A stretch of DNA of 64,000 nt from Bradyrhizobium zhanjiangense (GTDB taxonomy: Bacteria > Pseudomonadota > Alphaproteobacteria > Rhizobiales > Xanthobacteraceae): NCBI RefSeq assembly GCF_004114935.1, contig NZ_CP022221.1, positions 6,531,001 to 6,595,000 of the forward strand, read 5' to 3'. Positions 18,306 to 26,080 of the stretch are shown here, piece after piece (within the stretch, counting starts at the first letter, position 1; each line of letters begins with the position of its first letter). The notes below the pieces were generated by a model. That model worked only from the letters and a program-made list of their open reading frames with translations, made no database searches and was not told the DNA's origin. A program made the translations under genes and the position numbers.

Positions 18306-18320
18306 TGCAAAAGCCTGAAG

Positions 18321-18509
18321 TCATCGGCGGCGACGACGGCGGCCCGGCGCTGTGCCCTGCTCCGGCCCGCGATCGCCGCTGGTTTCGTCCGCCTCGCGCT
18401 CGATACGGATCACCGGGAGGATCAGAACCGTTCCCGTTTCCGTGCGCGGTGCGGCATCCCCCGACGAGCCTGCCCGGCGAGCGGCCGGAAATTCGATGAT
18501 CGTCCCCAT
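18321..18509 (-). CDS. small conserved protein MGTIIEFPAARR-type
   Basis: 62-residue protein beginning MGTIIEFPAARRAGSS and ending in a run of Arg; the middle part VLILPVIRIEREADE is a short hydrophobic strand. The start at 18509 is chosen because the sequence from there has the look of a conserved small protein, while longer frames add unlike residues. The ribosome site is weak (GAGAG). A CtrA-like half site (TTAACCAT on this strand) lies about 70 bases upstream. Function unknown. Confidence 0.55.
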   Translation of the reverse strand: MGTIIEFPAARRAGSSGDAAPRTETGTVLILPVIRIEREADETSGDRGPEQGTAPGRRRRRR

Positions 18510-18576
18510 ATCCAGCTCTCTATCAATTGCCGTGCGACCAAACGCTTCATGCAACATGCATTCATTAAGATCAGTT

Positions 18577-18584
18577 ATGGTTAA
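18577..18584 (-). promoter_or_regulatory. CtrA half-site-like box TTAACCAT
   Basis: Reading on the minus strand, TTAACCAT matches the alphaproteobacterial CtrA half site exactly. It lies 68 bases upstream of the small gene starting at 18509. An 8-base match alone is weak, but a full-length CtrA-like box is only 110 bases away on the other side of this divergent gap. Confidence 0.35.
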
Positions 18585-18694
18585 CGGGATGTAAACGCCC
18601 TTTCCGGACCGTAACCGCACGGAGCGTGCCGCGCCGTCCCGTTGCGGCACGACAACGCCTTAAATTGCCGGACCGGCTTCACGCCTCATTTTCC

Positions 18695-18709
18695 TTAACG
18701 AGGCTTTAA
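18695..18709 (+). promoter_or_regulatory. CtrA box candidate TTAA-N7-TTAA
   Basis: TTAACGAGGCTTTAA has the full CtrA consensus TTAA-N7-TTAA, including the C after the first half. It is 54 bases upstream of the ATG of the DUF2336 gene, a usual distance for an activated promoter. The surrounding 40 bases are AT-richer than the genome average here. Confidence 0.5.
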
Positions 18710-18763
18710 AAGAACCTGCGATAGGCTCGCGACAAGGATCTCTCCCGAGTTGCGTACGCCTCC

Positions 18764-19741
18764 ATGACCAAGTCGCTGTTCCCCGGATTCGACGGGCTGA
18801 TGACCCTCTCTCGTCGCGAAGGCGTCGACATCCGCCCGACGCTGCTGCGCGTGCTGACCGATCTCTATGTGCAGACGCGCGTCCACAGCGACGACGAACA
18901 GCGGCAGTTCGTCGAGCTCGCCACGCGATTGATCGACCAGGTCGACGACGCGACGCGCGCGGCCGTCAAGGCGCGGCTTGCGGTCTATCCGACGACGCCG
19001 GTCCCGATCCTCCAGAAGCTCGGACTGGTCGCCGCCCAGGAAGGCCGCAGGGTTCCGCTGGCGCGAGAGATTCCCACCTCGCCGCCGGCACCCGTCCCGG
19101 CCCGCACGCCCACCGAGGCCGAGCAGCGGCTGGCTTCGAACATGGCGATGCAGCCGAAGGATGCCGCCGAGATCCACGACATGTTCTTCCGCGCCGGCGC
19201 CTCCGAGCGCGCGCTGATCCTGCACAATCTGGCGCAGACGCCGCTCAAGGCCGCGCCGCGGATTCCGACCGTGCGCGCCAAGCGCGCGATCCAGATCCTG
19301 GAGATGGCGGCGATCGCGGGCGACATCGAGAACTTCACCTTCGAGCTCGGCGACAGCCTGATCCTGCCCTCACGCGTCGCGGCCCAGATCGTCGACGATG
19401 CCGGCGGCGAGGCGCTCGCGGTCGCCGCGCGCGCTCTCGACATGCCGAGCCCGGTGTTCCAGCGCATCCTCTTGTTCTTCAAGCCGGAGATCGGGACCTC
19501 CGTGAACGACGTGTACCGGCTGTCGCGGCTCTATGACCGCCTCAGCGACCGCTCCGCGCTGGTGATGCTGGCGGCCTGGCGCGGCTCGACGCTCGCGGTG
19601 ACCCGCGCAAAGTACCAGGCCTCGCTACATGACGGCGAACGCCAGCGTGCACGTGCCGGTGCGAGCCAGACCCGGCCGGGCGTGCAGCCGGGCACGAGCC
19701 CGACAGTGCGCAGGGGCACCGGCGGATCGTCGGATCGGTAG
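18764..19741 (+). CDS. DUF2336 domain protein
   Basis: Cytosolic, mainly helical protein of 325 residues. DUF2336 features are the opening DGLMTLSRREGVDIRPTLLR, LFVQ/ELATRLIDQVDDATRAAVKARLAVYP, and the later helical repeats (SLILPSRVAAQIVDDAGGEA, LDMPSPVFQRILLFFKPEIG, LSRLYDRLSDRSALVMLAAW). The last 45 residues are low complexity (Arg/Gly/Ser/Thr). The function is not established; the repeats look like a HEAT-like scaffold. A CtrA-like box precedes it. A second DUF2336 gene of different sequence lies at 55643. Confidence 0.83.
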   Translation: MTKSLFPGFDGLMTLSRREGVDIRPTLLRVLTDLYVQTRVHSDDEQRQFVELATRLIDQVDDATRAAVKARLAVYPTTPVPILQKLGLVAAQEGRRVPLAREIPTSPPAPVPARTPTEAEQRLASNMAMQPKDAAEIHDMFFRAGASERALILHNLAQTPLKAAPRIPTVRAKRAIQILEMAAIAGDIENFTFELGDSLILPSRVAAQIVDDAGGEALAVAARALDMPSPVFQRILLFFKPEIGTSVNDVYRLSRLYDRLSDRSALVMLAAWRGSTLAVTRAKYQASLHDGERQRARAGASQTRPGVQPGTSPTVRRGTGGSSDR

Positions 19742-19781
19742 AAGATTTAGATTGGTTTGTCGCTGAGAAGGCGGTGCGCTC

Positions 19782-19803
19782 CCTCTCCCGCAAGCGGGAG
19801 AGG
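19782..19803. repeat. palindromic repeat CCTCTCCCGC/GCGGGAGAGG
   Basis: Perfect 10-bp inverted repeat with a 2-base loop between two convergent genes (ends at 19741 and 19853). It belongs to the CTCTCCC(G)-type palindromes scattered in this window (compare 43969-43992). It can act as a bidirectional stop for transcription, although it has no U-run. Confidence 0.65.
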
Positions 19804-19852
19804 TTAAGAGCCTGCGGGCTGATCGTGGCAAACAACGGCTATCGCGCCCGCA

Positions 19853-20197
19853 TCACGCCCGCGCCAGCTCGAGAAAATGCCGGCCCGCGCGGTCCTCGGT
19901 CTCGACGATCCAGGCGTCCGGATCGAAGCGGATTTCCTTGGTCAGCCGCTCCTCGATGGTGTGCTCCGGCAGAGGCTGCGGCGCGACCGGCACGAAGAAG
20001 CGATCGACCGGACGGCCGTCGTCATAGACCGCCTGCGGCGCCGGCGTATACAGCATCGCATTGCCGTCGAGCAGCGAGACCTTCACGAACACCGCGCCCG
20101 CCTCCTCGGCGCCGCGGCGGCGCACCGCGCCGAACACGCCCTCGGTCTGGCAGCGACGCAAATAGGCCGCCACCCATATGTTGGATTTCAAACGCAT
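19853..20197 (-). CDS. DUF1491 family protein
   Basis: 114 residues, full length for DUF1491. Typical are RLKSNIWVAAYLRRCQTEG at the start, GAVFVKVSLLDGNAMLYTPAP, and ERLTKEIRFDPDAWIVETED near the end. Small cytosolic alpha/beta protein of unknown function found in alphaproteobacteria. It follows the peptidoglycan-binding gene on the same strand (52-base gap). Confidence 0.85.
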   Translation of the reverse strand: MRLKSNIWVAAYLRRCQTEGVFGAVRRRGAEEAGAVFVKVSLLDGNAMLYTPAPQAVYDDGRPVDRFFVPVAPQPLPEHTIEERLTKEIRFDPDAWIVETEDRAGRHFLELARA

Positions 20198-20249
20198 GAA
20201 TCCGACGATAGGCCAGCGCGCGGTCTCACGCCAGCCTCAGCTCGTGCGG

Positions 20250-20951
20250 CTATTCGACGGGATGACCGATCGCGGCCGCGAGCTCGCGCAGCAGGCGGTC
20301 TGAGACCTGGCCGGTGACCTGCATCTTGTGCTCGCGCTCGAATTTCTGGATCGCGGACTGGGTCTCGCCGCTCATCGTGCCCGTGATCTTCAAATTCCCG
20401 TAGCCATATTCGGACAGCGCGCGCTGCACGCCGGTGATACGTCGCGCGGCCGGGCTCTGCACCGGGATCGGCGCCGGCGGACGCAGGGCCGAGGGCGGCG
20501 TCGAGGTCGTCGCCTTGACCAGATTGGTCATCGGATCGTTCGAGCGCGTCGAGGCGGTCGCCTCGACCGGCCTTTCGGGCGGCTTCTCGGCGGCGCGCTC
20601 GGCAGGTTTGGGCTCGGTGCGAAACTCCGTCGCGCGCGGCTCGAGCGGCGACGTCTCGGCGCCAACGGGACGCGGACGCGGCAAGGGGTTCGCCAGCGGC
20701 ACGGACGACGGCGCGGGTAGATTGATCACCGTGCCGAACATCGGCGCGGGATGCCGGCCGGTCTGCAGGAACAGCGCATTGGCAACGATCGCACCGATCG
20801 CGGCGACGGCGACGAGGCCGGCCAGCGTATCCTTGGGGCTATGCAGCAGCACGCGCATGACGAGGTTGCGCTCGGTCTCGACGTCGATGACCGCCGCCTT
20901 GGCACCACGACGGCGCGGAGCGGCTTCGCCCTTTGCAGACTTCTTAGGCAC
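20250..20951 (-). CDS. membrane-anchored peptidoglycan-binding protein
   Basis: 233 residues. A basic cytosolic N-terminus (about 35 residues) leads to one helix (LAGLVAVAAIGAIVANALFL, 43-62), then a Pro-rich spacer, then a PG_binding_1 domain at the C-terminus (ITGVQRALSEYGYGNLKITG, AIQKFEREHKMQVTGQVSDR). It should tether the membrane to peptidoglycan or sense the wall. Its start overlaps the end of the histidine kinase gene by 8 bases, so both are likely made together and may act together. Confidence 0.83.
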   Translation of the reverse strand: MPKKSAKGEAAPRRRGAKAAVIDVETERNLVMRVLLHSPKDTLAGLVAVAAIGAIVANALFLQTGRHPAPMFGTVINLPAPSSVPLANPLPRPRPVGAETSPLEPRATEFRTEPKPAERAAEKPPERPVEATASTRSNDPMTNLVKATTSTPPSALRPPAPIPVQSPAARRITGVQRALSEYGYGNLKITGTMSGETQSAIQKFEREHKMQVTGQVSDRLLRELAAAIGHPVE

Positions 20952-22842
20952 TTTTCTTCACCAGCGCAGGTTGGTCGTGAGATTCTTCGTAAAGTTGGTC
21001 GTGAGATTCTTCGTGAGATTGGTTGTGAGATTCCTGGCGCAGCACCGGCGTCAGCGTCGCGATCTTGCTCTCCGCCGGCTTGGCCTGCGGCGGCGTGTAG
21101 ACGAGCGGCAGCTTGACGGTGACGGCGGTGCCCTCCCCTAACCTGCTTTGTACCGTCAATTCGCCGAGATGCAACGCTATGAGGCTCTTCACGATCGAAA
21201 GCCCGAGGCCGGTGCCTTCGTGACGGCGCTGATAGGTCTTGCCGGCCTGGAAGAACGGCGCGCCGATGCGCTTGAGATCGTCGGGCGCGATGCCGACGCC
21301 GGTGTCGCTGATGCGCAGCGCAAGCTGCGAACCCGACACCGCCGCCGTCACGATGACCTGGCCGCCGCGCTCGGTGAACTTGATCGCGTTGGCGACGAGA
21401 TTGAGCACGATCTGCTTGAAGGCCCTGGGATCGCCGGTCATGACAGGCAGATCCTGCGGCGCATCGGTGATGAGGTCGATGCCGTTCTCCCGCGCCTTCA
21501 GTGCCAGCAAATTGCAGCAATGCATCAGCGAGGCGCGCGGCGCGAACGGCTCCGAGGCAATCTCGAAATTGCCAGATTCCATCTTGGACATGTCCAGGAT
21601 GCCGTTGACGACCGACAGCAGATGCTGGCCGGACTCGTTGATGAGCTGGGCATATTCCTTGCGCTGGGCCGCTCCCAGCATCAAGGTCTGCTCCTGCGCG
21701 ATCATCTCGGAGAAGCCGATGATGGCATTGAGTGGCGTGCGCAGCTCGTGGCTCATGGTGGCGAGGAAGCGCGTCTTGGCGGCGTCGGCCGCCTCGGCGG
21801 CGCTGCGGGCCTGATCGAGCGCCTGCTCGGCAAGCTTGCGGTCGGTGACGTCGCGCATCACGGCGACGACTTCGGCCCCGCCGGCGACGTCGCGAACCCT
21901 GTCTGGGTCAAGCGGGCGGCAACGCATCCCGACCCAGATGAAGTCGATCTGGCCGCGCTCGGAGCCGGCAGGTTCCCGCCGCAGCCGGAACTCGACGCTG
22001 CACACGTCGCCGCGCGCCGCGTCCGATAAAGCCGTGAGATAGGCCGGGCGATCGGCGACGTGCACGCGATCGAACAGGCCGTGACCAAGCAGTTGCGTGA
22101 CGGGCATGCCGAGCATGGTCTCCGCCGCCGGCGAGATGAACTGCACCGCGCCGTTGCGCTGATGCCGCGAGATGACGTCGCTCATGTTGCGCGCGAGCAG
22201 GCGATAGCGCTCTTCCTCGCGCGACAGCAGCGCAACGCTGGTGCACGCGAGCGATTCCGCGCCGAAGGCGAGGCCCGCGGCGTAGAGCGTCGCCGAGGCG
22301 ACGCCGAGCGCCATCAGCACGCCGCGTTCCGTGGCGCTCGGCAGGTCGATCGGCAGCCAGCCGAGCTGGCTGACGAGGATCAGGATCCCGGCACAAGACA
22401 GCGCGAGCAGCGAGGCGAAGGCCGCGACGCGGCGCGAGGCCGACAGCGCGGCTTCGAGCGGAACCACGACCAGCCAGATCGCGGCAAAGGATTCGATGCC
22501 GCCGGTGGTGGCCGCCACCGCCATGATCAGGCCGGCAAGCGCCAACGACGACAGCACATGCGCGCGTTCATAGCGACCGGTGCGCGACAGGAACCAGGAC
22601 AATAGGATCGGCGCGATCAGCCAGGCGAAGGCGGCGACCTCGATCGCGCTCGGCGCGCCGCGCAGGACGAGATAGATCGGGAATGCGGCGAAGGCGGCCA
22701 GGCTGCCAAGCAGCCGCGGCGCCATGAAGGCACGATGGCGCGCTCGCGTCAGCGCATCGTAACGCGCGGAGGGATGCAGCAGCGCATCGAGACAATCGCG
22801 GATGATACTCAAAACGGTCACGGGTCTCGCGCTTCGGCTCAA
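20944..22842 (-). CDS. membrane PAS sensor histidine kinase, DivJ-like
   Basis: 632 residues: six or so membrane helices (45-195), a PAS domain (about 210-335, ending VAVMRDVTDRKLAEQALD), HisKA with ATMSHELRTPLNAIIGF (His365) and the DivJ/PleC-like continuation QLINESGQHLLSVVNGILDM, and HATPase_c with NLVANAIKF, DTGVGI and GTGLGLSIVK. Architecture and H-box resemble DivJ, a kinase of the CtrA cell-cycle network; orthology is not proven. The most upstream start is TTG 22842; GTG 22821 is an alternative. The last 30 residues are a Glu/Ser/His/Asp repeat encoded by a 24-base tandem repeat. It overlaps the peptidoglycan-binding gene. Confidence 0.85.
   Translation of the reverse strand: MSRSARPVTVLSIIRDCLDALLHPSARYDALTRARHRAFMAPRLLGSLAAFAAFPIYLVLRGAPSAIEVAAFAWLIAPILLSWFLSRTGRYERAHVLSSLALAGLIMAVAATTGGIESFAAIWLVVVPLEAALSASRRVAAFASLLALSCAGILILVSQLGWLPIDLPSATERGVLMALGVASATLYAAGLAFGAESLACTSVALLSREEERYRLLARNMSDVISRHQRNGAVQFISPAAETMLGMPVTQLLGHGLFDRVHVADRPAYLTALSDAARGDVCSVEFRLRREPAGSERGQIDFIWVGMRCRPLDPDRVRDVAGGAEVVAVMRDVTDRKLAEQALDQARSAAEAADAAKTRFLATMSHELRTPLNAIIGFSEMIAQEQTLMLGAAQRKEYAQLINESGQHLLSVVNGILDMSKMESGNFEIASEPFAPRASLMHCCNLLALKARENGIDLITDAPQDLPVMTGDPRAFKQIVLNLVANAIKFTERGGQVIVTAAVSGSQLALRISDTGVGIAPDDLKRIGAPFFQAGKTYQRRHEGTGLGLSIVKSLIALHLGELTVQSRLGEGTAVTVKLPLVYTPPQAKPAESKIATLTPVLRQESHNQSHEESHDQLYEESHDQPALVKKSA
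20970..21041. repeat. 24-base tandem repeat, three units, inside the kinase gene
   Basis: Units at 20970-20993, 20994-21017 and 21018-21041; the first two differ at only two or three bases and the third is more diverged. Because 24 is a multiple of three, copy number can change without breaking the frame. The repeat encodes a variable acidic and His-rich tail with the words EESHDQ and NQSHEESHD. Confidence 0.8.
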
Positions 22843-22903
22843 TCGTCTTTAGAAGACGCGCCGGAACGCCTCCTTATCGTTGAGCCACCGTGTCAGAGCG
22901 ACC

Positions 22904-22918
22904 TTAAACGAGTGCTAA
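22904..22918 (-). promoter_or_regulatory. near-consensus CtrA box TTAG-N7-TTAA
   Basis: On the minus strand the site reads TTAGCACTCGTTTAA, one base off TTAA-N7-TTAA. It lies 62-76 bases upstream of the DivJ-like kinase start. It also sits in a dyad CCTTA...TAAGG. Weak alone; meaningful only because other CtrA-like boxes occur nearby. Confidence 0.3.
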
Positions 22919-23082
22919 GGCGGCGCGGCGTGCGGCCGGACACCGCGGCATCGCGGGGCTTTTTAGACGATTTGGCGACGTCTTCGCTGCGGATGGTGAA
23001 CACAGAGTTTCACTCTCGTCGGCATGGTTTCGAATTGGTGGATCCGGAGCGCCAGCAGAATCACGGGCGCGGGCGTCAATCG

Positions 23083-23127
23083 AAAATTTACGAGACCGTC
23101 GATCCCGAAGATTTTTGCGTAAATTTT
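23083..23127. repeat. perfect 10-base inverted repeat, AT-rich
   Basis: AAAATTTACG (23083-23092) and CGTAAATTTT (23118-23127), separated by 25 bases. It lies about 100 bases upstream of the DUF5330 gene. The spacing suits a dimeric or looping regulator better than a terminator. Confidence 0.5.
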
Positions 23128-23229
23128 CCGCGAATTAAGCTCAAGGCAATCACTTGCGATTTATCGAGGGTTGCTAGGTCCGACATCCGCGGAGATCGCC
23201 GCGGCGGGATCGAACGTACAGGTCGCAAG

Positions 23230-23673
23230 ATGCGCTTTCTGCTCCGCATCACATTCTGGCTCGGGCTGGTGCTGGTGCTGCTGCCGCGGGACAAGACGCC
23301 CGAATCGGAGAAGCTGCCGCAGATCGGCGCCGCCGATGCGGTGCAGGCTGCGACCGCAGCCGTCTCCGACGTGACCCAGTTCTGCAAGCGCCAGCCGGCG
23401 GCCTGCGAGGTCGGCGGACAGGCCGCGACCATCATCGGCCAGCGCGCCCAGGACGGCGCGCGCAAGATCTACCAGATCATCAACGACAAGAAAGAGCAGA
23501 TCACCAACGAGAAGAACGACAAGAACGACAAGACGGACAAGAAGGCGCCCGACCATACCGGCTCGATCGCGCTGGCCGGCGAAGGCGATGCCGTTGCGAG
23601 CGAGGCGCCGCGCGACACCCTGACCCAGGACGACCTCGCGCTGGAATGGCGCGGACCTGCGGCCGCAAATTAG
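23230..23673 (+). CDS. DUF5330 domain membrane protein
   Basis: 147 residues beginning MRFLLRITFWLGLVLVLLP, a single N-terminal helix, followed by ATAAVSDVTQFCKRQPAACE VGG-type sequence characteristic of DUF5330 and a Lys/Asp/Asn-rich run (about residues 85-110) that is probably disordered. The ATG at 23230 begins the helix exactly; upstream frame is unlike a protein. Function unknown. SufE follows 66 bases downstream. Confidence 0.8.
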   Translation: MRFLLRITFWLGLVLVLLPRDKTPESEKLPQIGAADAVQAATAAVSDVTQFCKRQPAACEVGGQAATIIGQRAQDGARKIYQIINDKKEQITNEKNDKNDKTDKKAPDHTGSIALAGEGDAVASEAPRDTLTQDDLALEWRGPAAAN

Positions 23674-23739
23674 CCCCAAACCCTATCGATTTCGCGGCTT
23701 CGCGTCCCTATATTGGCCTGAAAGGGAACATGGGCCAGC

Positions 23740-24168
23740 ATGACGACGATCGACGAAATCAGGGACAATTTCGAACTTCTCGACGAGTGGGACGACCGCT
23801 ACCGGTACGTCATCGAGCTCGGCCGCACCCTGGAACCGATGCCGGAGGCGGAGCATTCTGCCGCGAACAAGGTGCAAGGCTGCGTCAGCCAGGTTTGGCT
23901 CCAGAAGCTGGTCGAGCGCGGCAATGGCGCGCCGATCCTGAAGTATCGCGGCGACAGTGATGCGCATATCGTGCGCGGACTGGTTGCGATCGTGTTCGCG
24001 CTCTATTCCGGCCGCACGCCGCAGGAGATCCTCGACACCGACGCGATCGCCGTGTTCAACGAGTTCGGCTTTCGCGATCATCTGACGCCGCAGCGTTCCA
24101 ATGGCCTGCGCTCGATGGTCGAGCGCATCAAGACCGACGCCAAAGAGGCGCTCGCGGAAGCGTCGTAA
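23740..24168 (+). CDS. sufE: SufE-type sulfur acceptor protein
   Basis: 142 residues, full length for SufE. It accepts persulfide sulfur from the cysteine desulfurase SufS and passes it to the Fe-S scaffold in the cytosol. The acceptor Cys48 lies in KVQGCVSQVWL; DNFELLDEWDDRYRYVIELG and ILDTDAIAVFNEFGFRDHLTPQRSNGL are family landmarks. It stands alone, away from any suf operon, as is common in this group. Confidence 0.93.
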   Translation: MTTIDEIRDNFELLDEWDDRYRYVIELGRTLEPMPEAEHSAANKVQGCVSQVWLQKLVERGNGAPILKYRGDSDAHIVRGLVAIVFALYSGRTPQEILDTDAIAVFNEFGFRDHLTPQRSNGLRSMVERIKTDAKEALAEAS

Positions 24169-24216
24169 CACCCTCATGGTGAGGAGCGCAGGTCTCGAAC
24201 CACGCAGCAAAAAGCC

Positions 24217-24308
24217 GTAGGGTGGGCAAAGCGACGCGTGCCCACCATTTCGCGTGCAATCGAAGAAAGATGGTGGGCACGGCGCAAGAGCGCCTTTGCC
24301 CACCCTCC
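24217..24308. repeat. dispersed palindromic repeat, GGTGGGCAAAG family, copy 1
   Basis: Starts GTAGGGTGGGCAAAG and ends with its near reverse complement CTTTGCCCACCCT; the inner arms are GTGCCCACCAT and ATGGTGGGCAC. Further copies are at 28975-29052 and 48208-48301. Just upstream (24169-24202) is a fragment of another repeat family (GGTGAGGAGCGCAGGTCTCGA). The element lies between the convergent ends of sufE and mucR. Confidence 0.8.
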
Positions 24309-24316
24309 GAAAATCT

Positions 24317-24733
24317 TTATTTCCGCTTCCGCTGCTGCTGTCCGAGGCCCATCTGCTTCGCCAGCTGCGAGCGCGCCACCGCGTAGTTCGGCGCGACCAT
24401 GGGATAGTCGGCCGGCAAGCCCCATTTCTCGCGATATTGCTCCGGCGTCATGTTGTACTGGGTGCGCAGATGGCGCTTCAGCGACTTGAAGCGCTTGCCG
24501 TCTTCCAGGCACACCAGATAATCCGGCGCGATCGACTTCTTCAGCGAGACCGCTGGCTTGGCCGGCTCGAGCGGCGCGGTCTCGGTACGACCCGACGAGA
24601 CCCGCAGGAGCGCGCCATGCACCTGGCTGATCAGGTTCGGAATCTCCGCCGACGGCGTCGGATTGTTGCTGAGATAGGCCGACACGATACTCGCCGTCAG
24701 CTCGATGAAATTCTTGTTCCCTGCATCCGACAT
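24317..24733 (-). CDS. MucR/Ros family transcriptional regulator with an incomplete zinc site
   Basis: 138-residue DNA-binding regulator of the MucR/Ros family, which controls exopolysaccharide, motility and cell-cycle genes in rhizobia. N-terminal oligomerisation helix (ELTASIVSAYLSNN) and C-terminal domain DYLVCLEDGKRFKSLKRHL, then MTPEQYREKWGLPADYPMVA. Of the four zinc ligands of Ros only Cys75 and His88 remain clear; Asp78 stands where the second Cys is, and Gln92-Tyr93 replace the last His. Related Mesorhizobium proteins are known to fold and bind DNA with Asp or without zinc. ATG 24733 follows a G-rich ribosome site. Confidence 0.9.
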   Translation of the reverse strand: MSDAGNKNFIELTASIVSAYLSNNPTPSAEIPNLISQVHGALLRVSSGRTETAPLEPAKPAVSLKKSIAPDYLVCLEDGKRFKSLKRHLRTQYNMTPEQYREKWGLPADYPMVAPNYAVARSQLAKQMGLGQQQRKRK

Positions 24734-24881
24734 GCGCCCCCCTTTCTCCGCCATCCTTCTCACGGGATTGACGACGCCAGAGTATTCCCTGTCAACAATA
24801 CGTTCGGCGGAACCACGACGACTGTCGAGGAAGAGCTGATTACTGGCGAACGGCGGCGCTTTACTTTCTGCGCGGCGGCGC

Positions 24882-25769
24882 TCAGCCCCGCTGGTCGAGA
24901 TGTGCGCGGAGCTCGTCGATCGAGGCAAAGCGCATCATGCCCTCCGGCATCTGTGCTTCGATCGAACCGTCGGAATAGAGCGAATAGGCCATGCCATCGA
25001 CGACGCCGGACTTGAGCACGGTGACGGGCGCCTGCTCGGCCGCAGCCGCCGGCTCAGGTGCGCGCGGCGGCTCAGGTGCAGGCGGCGGCGTGGGAGCGGC
25101 TTCCGCAAAGGTCGAGGGCGAGTGCGGCGGCGGCCGGCGCGAGGTGACCGGCGGCTCCGGCGGGCGCATGCGTTCCGGTTTCGGCCAGGCGTCCTCGAAA
25201 CTGGCAGGCGGAACGTTCGCGGCGGCGGGTGCTGCTGGTTCCTCATGAGGCGGCGGTGGGCCCTCGGTGGCCTTCGCCTCCGCGCGCTCACGCTCCTTGC
25301 GCGAGGTCGAGGCGAATAGCAGGTTGCGGCGGCGCGGCGCTTCCGGAGCCGCAGGAGGCGTTGGAGCTTCCGGCGCCTCGACGCGCGGACGCTCGCGCGC
25401 GGCGGCATCGCTCTGCCACGGCGGAGGAGCCGCGGCTGGTGGTGGCGGCGGTGGCACCGGTTCGATCTTCGCAGGCTGGGCGAGCGCCGGCTCGGGCGCA
25501 GGCGCCCCGGGCATCGCCAGCCCCGGCAGCACGGGCCTGACCCGAACCTCTGATGCGGCTGTTCCGGCGACCAGCCGGCGGGCGATGCCCTTCAGCTCGA
25601 GCAGCAGGAGATGCAGGCCGACCAGTAGCATTCCGGTGCAGACGCCGATGGTTCCGGAGATTATGAGGGTGCTGCCGACACTGAATTCCCTGACTGTGTA
25701 GCCAAATAGGATCGCAAGGAGGCCCGCCAGAACGGCGAAAATCCCCACGATCAACAATGCCAAGGTCAT
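24882..25769 (-). CDS. membrane protein with long Pro/Ala-rich cytoplasmic domain
   Basis: 295 residues. Two N-terminal helices (MTLALLIVGIFAVLAGLLAI; STLIISGTIGVCTGMLLVGLHLLL) are followed by about 190 residues rich in Pro, Ala and Glu. A conserved-looking C-terminal segment follows (VDGMAYSLYSDGSIEAQMPE, MRFASIDELRAHL). Such tails often tether or scaffold. ATG 25769 opens the first helix, so it is preferred over a start 43 codons upstream. Function unknown. It is separated from mucR by 148 bases. Confidence 0.75.
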   Translation of the reverse strand: MTLALLIVGIFAVLAGLLAILFGYTVREFSVGSTLIISGTIGVCTGMLLVGLHLLLLELKGIARRLVAGTAASEVRVRPVLPGLAMPGAPAPEPALAQPAKIEPVPPPPPPAAAPPPWQSDAAARERPRVEAPEAPTPPAAPEAPRRRNLLFASTSRKERERAEAKATEGPPPPHEEPAAPAAANVPPASFEDAWPKPERMRPPEPPVTSRRPPPHSPSTFAEAAPTPPPAPEPPRAPEPAAAAEQAPVTVLKSGVVDGMAYSLYSDGSIEAQMPEGMMRFASIDELRAHLDQRG

Positions 25770-26080
25770 CGAACTCACCCCCGGCCGCGCATCCACACGC
25801 GACACTCGCCACGCCACGATACCGTCATACGGCGTTCCACGCCAACGGCCAATTGTGGGCACTGTTCCTAAAGGGAAAGAAATCAGGGACTTATTCACAT
25901 TCCCTTCAGCTGCGGCTCGCTACTGCTACAGTGCTCCAAGTTTCTGGTTTTGCTGCGTCGCATCAGGAATTTAGCCATAATGCCCAATTACTTGGTAATG
26001 GAACTGCGCTATAGGGATTCCGGGGAGCAGGCCCGCGCGCACCAGCAGGGCCGAGAGGGGATTCCGGGTCACCAATAGCC
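25770..26080. other. divergent intergenic region
   Basis: 311 bases between the Pro-rich membrane protein gene and the glycosyltransferase gene. AAGGGAA (25871-25877) and TTCCCTT (25900-25906) form an inverted repeat, and TTACTTGGTAA near 25990 is a small palindrome just ahead of a TATAGG-like sequence. These may belong to promoters, but I cannot define -35/-10 boxes with certainty. Confidence 0.4.

Larger units (their letters stand above)
22843..23229. other. divergent intergenic region with CtrA-like box and long inverted repeat
   Basis: 387 bases between the kinase gene (minus) and the DUF5330 gene (plus). It carries a near-consensus CtrA box at 22904-22918 and a perfect 10-base inverted repeat at 23083-23127 (separate entries). 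The right half is AT-richer than its surroundings. No intact gene. Confidence 0.55.
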
